Assembly (NCBI RefSeq): GCF_012273015.1
Contig: NZ_CP050954.1
Coordinates: 1,116,001-1,180,000 of the forward strand
Direction: 5' to 3'
Length of the DNA: 64,000 nt
Origin: Hymenobacter sp. BT18
Lineage (GTDB): Bacteria; Bacteroidota; Bacteroidia; Cytophagales; Hymenobacteraceae
Shown one piece after another: positions 59,885 through 64,000 of the stretch. Each line of letters starts with the position of its first letter. The first letter of the stretch is position 1. The notes under the pieces are model-generated. The model did no database searches. It worked only from the letters and a program-made list of their open reading frames with translations, and was not told the origin of the DNA. The translations under genes were made by a program, and so were the position numbers.

Positions 59885-59923
59885 TACCGCGGAATGGGGG
59901 CCAGCGGCGCGCCGGGGGCCCGG

Positions 59924-59931
59924 TAGTTTTG
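59924..59931 (+). promoter_or_regulatory. Candidate -7 promoter box for the short-chain dehydrogenase
   Basis: TAGTTTTG matches TAnnTTTG and sits 34 bases before the ATG at 59965, in the gap after the AraC gene. No -33 TTTG is evident at normal spacing. Confidence 0.35.
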
Positions 59932-59964
59932 TGCTGTTCATTTAACACGCAACGTACCAGCCCC

Positions 59965-60702
59965 ATGAAAACCGCACTTATTACCGGCGCCAACAAAAGC
60001 ATCGGCTTCGAAACCGCCCGCCAGCTGCTCCAGCTCGGCTACCACGTGTACCTGGGCAGCCGCGACCTGGAAAAAGGCCAACAGGCCGCCGACCAGCTCC
60101 ACGCCGAAGGCTACCTTGCAGTCGAGCCTCTGCAGATTGACGTAACCGACAGTGCCTCTATTGCCGCCGCCCGCACCGAGCTGGGGCAAAGAACCCGCGT
60201 CCTGGACGTGCTCATCAACAACGCGGGTATTCTCGGCGGCATGTCGCAACCGGCCCTTACCAGCCCCATCGGCATGATTAAGGAGGTGTTCGAAACCAAC
60301 GTATTTGGCGTGATTCAGGTCACGCAGGCGTTTATTGACCTGCTGCGGGAGTCACCGGCGCCTCGCATCGTCAACGTGACTTCCGGCCTGGGCTCATTGA
60401 CCCTGCACAACGACCCATCCTGGAAATACTACGCCGTGAAAGGGGCCGCGTATCAGCCCTCGAAAGCGGCCCTGAACGCCTACACGATTATGCTGGCCTA
60501 TGAGCTGCGCGACACGCCTTTCAAGGTAAACGCCGTGGACCCAGGCTACACTGCCACCGACTTCAACCACCACAGCGGCCCCGGCAGCGTGCCGGATGCC
60601 GCCGCCCGCGTGGTGAAAGCCGCCCTACTCGGCCCCGACGGCCCCACCAGCCAGTTCTTCAGCGACGATAACGCCCCGGAAACCGGCATCAGCCCCTGGT
60701 AA
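59965..60702 (+). CDS. Short-chain dehydrogenase/reductase
   Basis: This 245-residue classical SDR has the cofactor motif TGANKSIGFETARQL (residues 8-22). NNAGILGG is at about 88-95. The catalytic Ser region is IVNVTSGLGSL, and YQPSKAALNAY carries the active-site Tyr and Lys. The preference for NADP is suggested by the SRDLEKGQ segment after strand 2. The substrate is unknown. The AraC gene upstream in the same direction suggests an inducible reductase. Confidence 0.9.
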   Translation: MKTALITGANKSIGFETARQLLQLGYHVYLGSRDLEKGQQAADQLHAEGYLAVEPLQIDVTDSASIAAARTELGQRTRVLDVLINNAGILGGMSQPALTSPIGMIKEVFETNVFGVIQVTQAFIDLLRESPAPRIVNVTSGLGSLTLHNDPSWKYYAVKGAAYQPSKAALNAYTIMLAYELRDTPFKVNAVDPGYTATDFNHHSGPGSVPDAAARVVKAALLGPDGPTSQFFSDDNAPETGISPW

Positions 60703-60771
60703 AAAGCACGTTGGGTAGCGGCGTTACCCGCGGCTATCCATCGGCTTGCTACTCGCTTGCCTCATCTATCA

Positions 60772-61173
60772 TCAGGCAAACCGCAGCTCTTCGGCCTCGA
60801 ACACGCGGGGCAGCTTGCGCTTGCGCTCCACCAACTGAAAACGGGCCCGGTCGGCCGCCTCATCCCAGAATACGTCGGAGATAAGACCGCGGTGCGGGGG
60901 CCGGCCGGGCTCGGGCGCTACTTCCTGCACGGCATCGCCGAAGGAGAAGGCGGGCTTGCCGTAGAGCTCTTTAAACAGCTCGGGGCGCACCTTGAACTGC
61001 TGCTCATCGTAGCGCAGCAGCAGCCACTCCTCATCTTCATCAATTTTCTCGAACAGCTTGCCCACGGGCTCCAGCCACTCAAACGTGCGCCGGTTGGCAG
61101 GGTGAATGTAGCTATAGCCGTAGGCGGGCGTCCAGCCATAAAGGCCGTGAACAACGGGTTTAGGACGAGGCAC
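60772..61173 (-). CDS. Hypothetical protein, start uncertain
   Basis: This 133-residue protein was not recognised. The conserved-looking part begins PKPVVHGLYGWTPAYGYSYIH and continues FEWLEPVGKLFEKIDEDEEWLLLRYDEQQFKVRPELF, then LISDVFWDEAADRARFQLV. I chose the GTG at 61173 as the start because the upstream part of the open frame (to 61356) looks non-coding and contains an AT-rich promoter-like stretch. An upstream start remains possible. Confidence 0.55.
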   Translation of the reverse strand: MPRPKPVVHGLYGWTPAYGYSYIHPANRRTFEWLEPVGKLFEKIDEDEEWLLLRYDEQQFKVRPELFKELYGKPAFSFGDAVQEVAPEPGRPPHRGLISDVFWDEAADRARFQLVERKRKLPRVFEAEELRFA

Positions 61174-61720
61174 TGGAAAACGTTGAAAAAGTAGTAAAGC
61201 AAAAATAAGCCACGCACTCCGGACCACGGGTGCAAATGTCGGGGCTTCAGCCAGGCTCACGGGCACCCGCCAGATCGGCTCCCTGACAGAATGCCGGGCA
61301 GGGGCGGAAGGTTCCGGGCACTCCGCGTAGCCCTCCCCGTTGGCGCGACTTGCCACCGGCCGCAGGAGTTTGCCACTGCTCCCCAGCTGGTTGGCGGGTG
61401 GCAGGCCCTACTGCGGCCCCGCCGTGTATCAGGGCCTGGGCTGATCCAGCCAGTCTGTGGTCGTGGCAAAGCTAACCAAGAGGCGTCTATCATTCCTTGC
61501 CTGGGGTGCCCCGCGCTGCTGGAGGGCAGGCTTTTCCCGGACACCCCGCGGCCGTGTGGCCGGCCGCCCCTTAACCGGGCGGCATGGGCGGAAAAATGCC
61601 CCCGATTGAACTAAAGCGGGTAAAACGTGGCCCAGCGGGCAGGAAAGTATAACCAAATCATTAGCTCCACAGTAGAAGAGGCCAGCGAAACATTTGCTCT
61701 GCTTTTCTGACCGAACCTAT
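61174..61720. other. Long intergenic region upstream of the branching enzyme gene
   Basis: These 547 bases (less if the minus gene starts upstream) contain no gene I can support. A GC-rich hairpin-forming stretch lies near 61550-61590. The 100 bases before the glgB ATG become AT-rich and probably contain its promoter. The short open frames here have unlikely composition for this genome. Confidence 0.5.
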
Positions 61721-63547
61721 ATGCCCCAGGCTGAACTACTTCCTGCTCCCACGCTCCAAACGGGTATGGGCGCTATTCCCCACGCTCTGGGTACCACCTT
61801 CCGCGTGTGGGCCCCCAATGCTACCGCCGCGGCCGTAGTGGGCCCTTTCAACGACTGGAACCCCACCGCGCACCCCCTCACCCACGAAGCCGACGGCTAC
61901 TGGGCTACTGATATTGCCGACCTCGGCGCCGGCACCGAATACAAGTTCTGGCTGCAGACGCCCACCGGCGAGCTAACCAAAAATGACCCCTACGCCCGCC
62001 AGGTAACGCACTCGGCCGGCTCCTCCGTAGTACCCAACTACTCCTTTGACTGGGAAGACGACCAGTTTCAGATGCCGGCCTGGAATGAGCTGGTAGTGTA
62101 CGAGCTGCACGTAGGCACTTTCAACGCCCCCGACCCCAACCGCCCCGGCACCTTCCTGAACGTAGTGGAAAAGCTGGGCTACCTGCGGGACCTGGGCATC
62201 AACGCCATTGAGATTATGCCGGCCACCGAGTTTCCGGGCGGCCGCAGCTGGGGCTACAACCCCGCCCATCCCTTCGCTCTCGAAACCGACTACGGCGGGC
62301 CGCAGGCCTTCAAGGAACTGATAAAACAAGCCCACCGCCACGGCATTGCCGTGATTCTGGATGTGGTCTACAACCACTTCGGGCCCGGCGACCTGGACCT
62401 CTGGCAGTTTGACGGCTGGCAGGAAAACGACGGGGGCGGCGTGTACTTCTACAACGACTGGCGCGCCGAAACGCCCTGGGGCCACAACCGCCCCGACTAC
62501 GGCCGCGACGCCGTGCGCCGCTACATCCGCGACAACGCCCTGATGTGGCTGGAAGAATACCGCGTGGACGGCCTCCGCGCCGATGCCATTGCCCATATCC
62601 GCAACGTGGATGGCACCAACGACCCTTCCCGCGACCTGCCCGAGGGCTGGAGCTTGATGAAGTGGATCAACGAGGAAATCCGGGAGCGGATGCCCTGGAA
62701 AATCACCATTGCCGAGGATCTGCTGGGCAACGAGTTCATCACCCGCGCCCCCGAAGATGGCGGCCAGGGGTTTGCTGCCCAGTGGGATGCCGGCTTTGTG
62801 TACCCCATCCGCGAAGCCCTGACGACTCAGCATGACGCCGACCGCAACCTGGCGGCCGTGGCCGAAGCCGTGGCTAAGCGCTACAACGACGACGCCTTCC
62901 AGCGCGTCATCTACACCGAGTCACACGACGAAGTAGCCAATGGCAAGAGCCGCGTGCCGGAGGAAATCATGCCCGGCGACGCCCACACCTGGTTCCCGAA
63001 AAAGCGGGCGACCCTGGGTGCCGCGCTGGTGTTTACGGCCCCCGGCGTGCCCATGATTTTTCAGGGCCAGGAGTTTTTGGCTGATGGCTATTTCTCCGAC
63101 GACCAGCCCCTGAAATGGGAGCACGCCGAAACGCACCGCGGCCTGGTGACGCTCTACCGGGACCTGATCCGTCTGCGGCGCAACTTCGAAGGCAGCACCC
63201 GTGGCCTGCAGGGCCAGCACATCGACGTGTTCCACGTCAACGACCAGGAAAAAGTGCTGGCCTTCCGGCGCTGGGCCGATGGCGACGGGGGTCCCGGCGA
63301 CACTACCATTGTGCTCTGCAACTTCGCCGACCGCGCCCACGAGGCCTACGCCATTGGCCTGCCCTGCCAGGGCCACTGGCGGGTGCGCTTCAACTCCGAC
63401 TGGGCCGGCTACGACGAAGAGTTCGGCAACTACGAGAGCGTGGATACGCACAGTGAGGAAGGCGAGTACGACGGGTTTGCCTGCCACGCCTCCTTTGGCC
63501 TGGCTCCCTACTCGGTGCTCATTATCTCGCAGGAATCAGGCGAGTAA
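61721..63547 (+). CDS. Glycogen branching enzyme-like GH13 protein
   Basis: This 608-residue protein has an N-terminal CBM48 domain (about 20-110, FRVWAPNATAAAVVGPFNDW) and a GH13 barrel. YELHVGTFN opens the barrel and DVVYNHFGPGD is region I. The nucleophile Asp is in DGLRADAIAHI, the acid Glu in ITIAEDLLGN, and the third Asp in YTESHDEVANG. A C-terminal beta domain ends with FGLAPYSVLIIS. It resembles GlgB, which introduces alpha-1,6 branches, though malto-oligosyltrehalose trehalohydrolase is an alternative by fold. The glycogen synthase gene follows. The ATG at 61721 is preferred to an upstream non-ATG start. Confidence 0.85.
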   Translation: MPQAELLPAPTLQTGMGAIPHALGTTFRVWAPNATAAAVVGPFNDWNPTAHPLTHEADGYWATDIADLGAGTEYKFWLQTPTGELTKNDPYARQVTHSAGSSVVPNYSFDWEDDQFQMPAWNELVVYELHVGTFNAPDPNRPGTFLNVVEKLGYLRDLGINAIEIMPATEFPGGRSWGYNPAHPFALETDYGGPQAFKELIKQAHRHGIAVILDVVYNHFGPGDLDLWQFDGWQENDGGGVYFYNDWRAETPWGHNRPDYGRDAVRRYIRDNALMWLEEYRVDGLRADAIAHIRNVDGTNDPSRDLPEGWSLMKWINEEIRERMPWKITIAEDLLGNEFITRAPEDGGQGFAAQWDAGFVYPIREALTTQHDADRNLAAVAEAVAKRYNDDAFQRVIYTESHDEVANGKSRVPEEIMPGDAHTWFPKKRATLGAALVFTAPGVPMIFQGQEFLADGYFSDDQPLKWEHAETHRGLVTLYRDLIRLRRNFEGSTRGLQGQHIDVFHVNDQEKVLAFRRWADGDGGPGDTTIVLCNFADRAHEAYAIGLPCQGHWRVRFNSDWAGYDEEFGNYESVDTHSEEGEYDGFACHASFGLAPYSVLIISQESGE

Positions 63548-63567
63548 TTTTTCGTTTCTCTACACCT

Positions 63568-63614
63568 ACGGATGCCGGCCGGGAAATCATCCCGGGCCGG
63601 CATCCGTGTTTTTT
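63568..63614 (+). terminator. Intrinsic terminator after the branching enzyme gene
   Basis: ACGGATGCCGGCC (63568-63580) pairs with GGCCGGCATCCGT (63595-63607), with an inner GGG/CCC, and T residues at 63609-63614. It separates glgB from the glycogen synthase gene, which then needs its own promoter. Confidence 0.9.
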
Positions 63615-63705
63615 GGTGAAAAAACGGGCCCTTGCTGGCATTGCATCCCGTTTGCTGCCTACTTTACCGGCCCGTCCGGCTTCCACCCTTCTATTCTTGC
63701 GCGTT

Positions 63706-64000
63706 ATGCAGTTTCCATCATCGGCCCCCGACCTTGTTGCCCCCAATGCCCTGCTGGTGGAAGTAGCCTGGGAAGTCTGCAACCAAGTGGGTGGCATCTA
63801 CACCGTTATCCGCAGCAAAGTACCGGCTACGGTGCAGGGCTGGCAGGATAGCTACTGCCTGCTGGGCCCATACTTCGCGCACCAGGCCCAAGCCGAGTTT
63901 GAACCCGTAACGGAAGCGGAGCTGGCCGCGGCCGCCGACCCGTTTTCGCGGGCCGTGCGCCGCCTGCGGGAACAAGGCGTGGATGTGCACTACGGCGTGT
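63706..64000 (+). CDS. Glycogen synthase, GT3-type (partial, runs off the window)
   Basis: Ninety-eight residues are visible before the window ends. EVAWEVCNQVGGIYTVIRSK near the N-terminus is the sugar-nucleotide-binding start of GT3-type glycogen synthases found in Bacteroidota and eukaryotes, and YCLLGPYFAHQAQAEFEP follows. It transfers glucose to a growing alpha-1,4 chain. Together with the branching enzyme it encodes glycogen storage. The rest of the gene lies beyond 64000. Confidence 0.85.
   Translation, partial: MQFPSSAPDLVAPNALLVEVAWEVCNQVGGIYTVIRSKVPATVQGWQDSYCLLGPYFAHQAQAEFEPVTEAELAAAADPFSRAVRRLREQGVDVHYGV

Noticed and set aside
61291..61614. 107-codon plus-strand frame in the gap before the branching enzyme
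   Set aside because: It is rich in Pro/Arg/Gly as expected of chance frames in GC-rich DNA and has no recognisable motif.

Overview
The window looks like the chromosome of a GC-rich member of the Bacteroidota, most plausibly Hymenobacter or a close relative in the Cytophagales. The evidence is a SusC/SusD pair with GH13 and GH97 enzymes, a protein with a type IX secretion C-terminal domain, LytS/LytTR two-component pairs, a GT3-type glycogen synthase, and many dispersed intergenic palindromes. I saw no rRNA, tRNA, CRISPR array, transposase or phage gene.

Layout. (1) 1-13.3 kb is a nearly complete branched-chain amino acid block: a leader peptide with an attenuator-like hairpin, then ilvE-ilvD-ilvB-ilvN-ilvC ending in a strong terminator, a methyltransferase, ilvA, leuA, and leuC-leuD-leuB ending in a terminator. 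(2) 13.4-19.2 kb holds an alpha/beta hydrolase and two LytS/LytTR systems on opposite strands facing a PAP2-like membrane protein. (3) 19.3-29.6 kb is mixed: a small secreted protein, a TonB-dependent receptor, a phosphodiester glycosidase, a membrane protein, pirin, an ElaA-like acetyltransferase, a PAS protein beside a CZB-like domain that seems to have lost its zinc ligands, and an M28 peptidase.

(4) 29.9-41.2 kb is the most unusual part. An adenylate-forming enzyme, a BtaA-family 3-amino-3-carboxypropyl transferase, an APH/choline-kinase-like phosphotransferase and a PEP-synthase/PPDK-like enzyme are translationally coupled. They are followed by a GNAT-like acyltransferase, a UbiA-family transferase and an RND/MMPL exporter, all on the same strand. 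This reads as an undescribed pathway for a homoserine-type lipid or small molecule with its own export. A large multi-hairpin element lies inside it, and two related palindromes sharing 60 identical bases flank the UbiA gene.

(5) 41.3-55.0 kb, minus strand, is an alpha-glucan utilization locus: SusR-like regulator, SusC, SusD, a type IX-sorted protein where SusE/F would be expected, a periplasmic GH13, an inverting GH97 and a lipoprotein GH13, closed by a terminator. (6) 55-61.2 kb contains a YfcC-type transporter, a RibD-C/DHFR-like reductase, a zinc alcohol dehydrogenase, an AraC regulator with a short-chain dehydrogenase, and small proteins. (7) 61.7-64 kb encodes a glycogen branching enzyme and the start of glycogen synthase, so alpha-glucan breakdown and storage are encoded close together.

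Functions rest on motifs read by eye and no database search was run. Starts were moved to an internal ATG wherever the longest open frame began at an unlikely codon or ran into a repeat.
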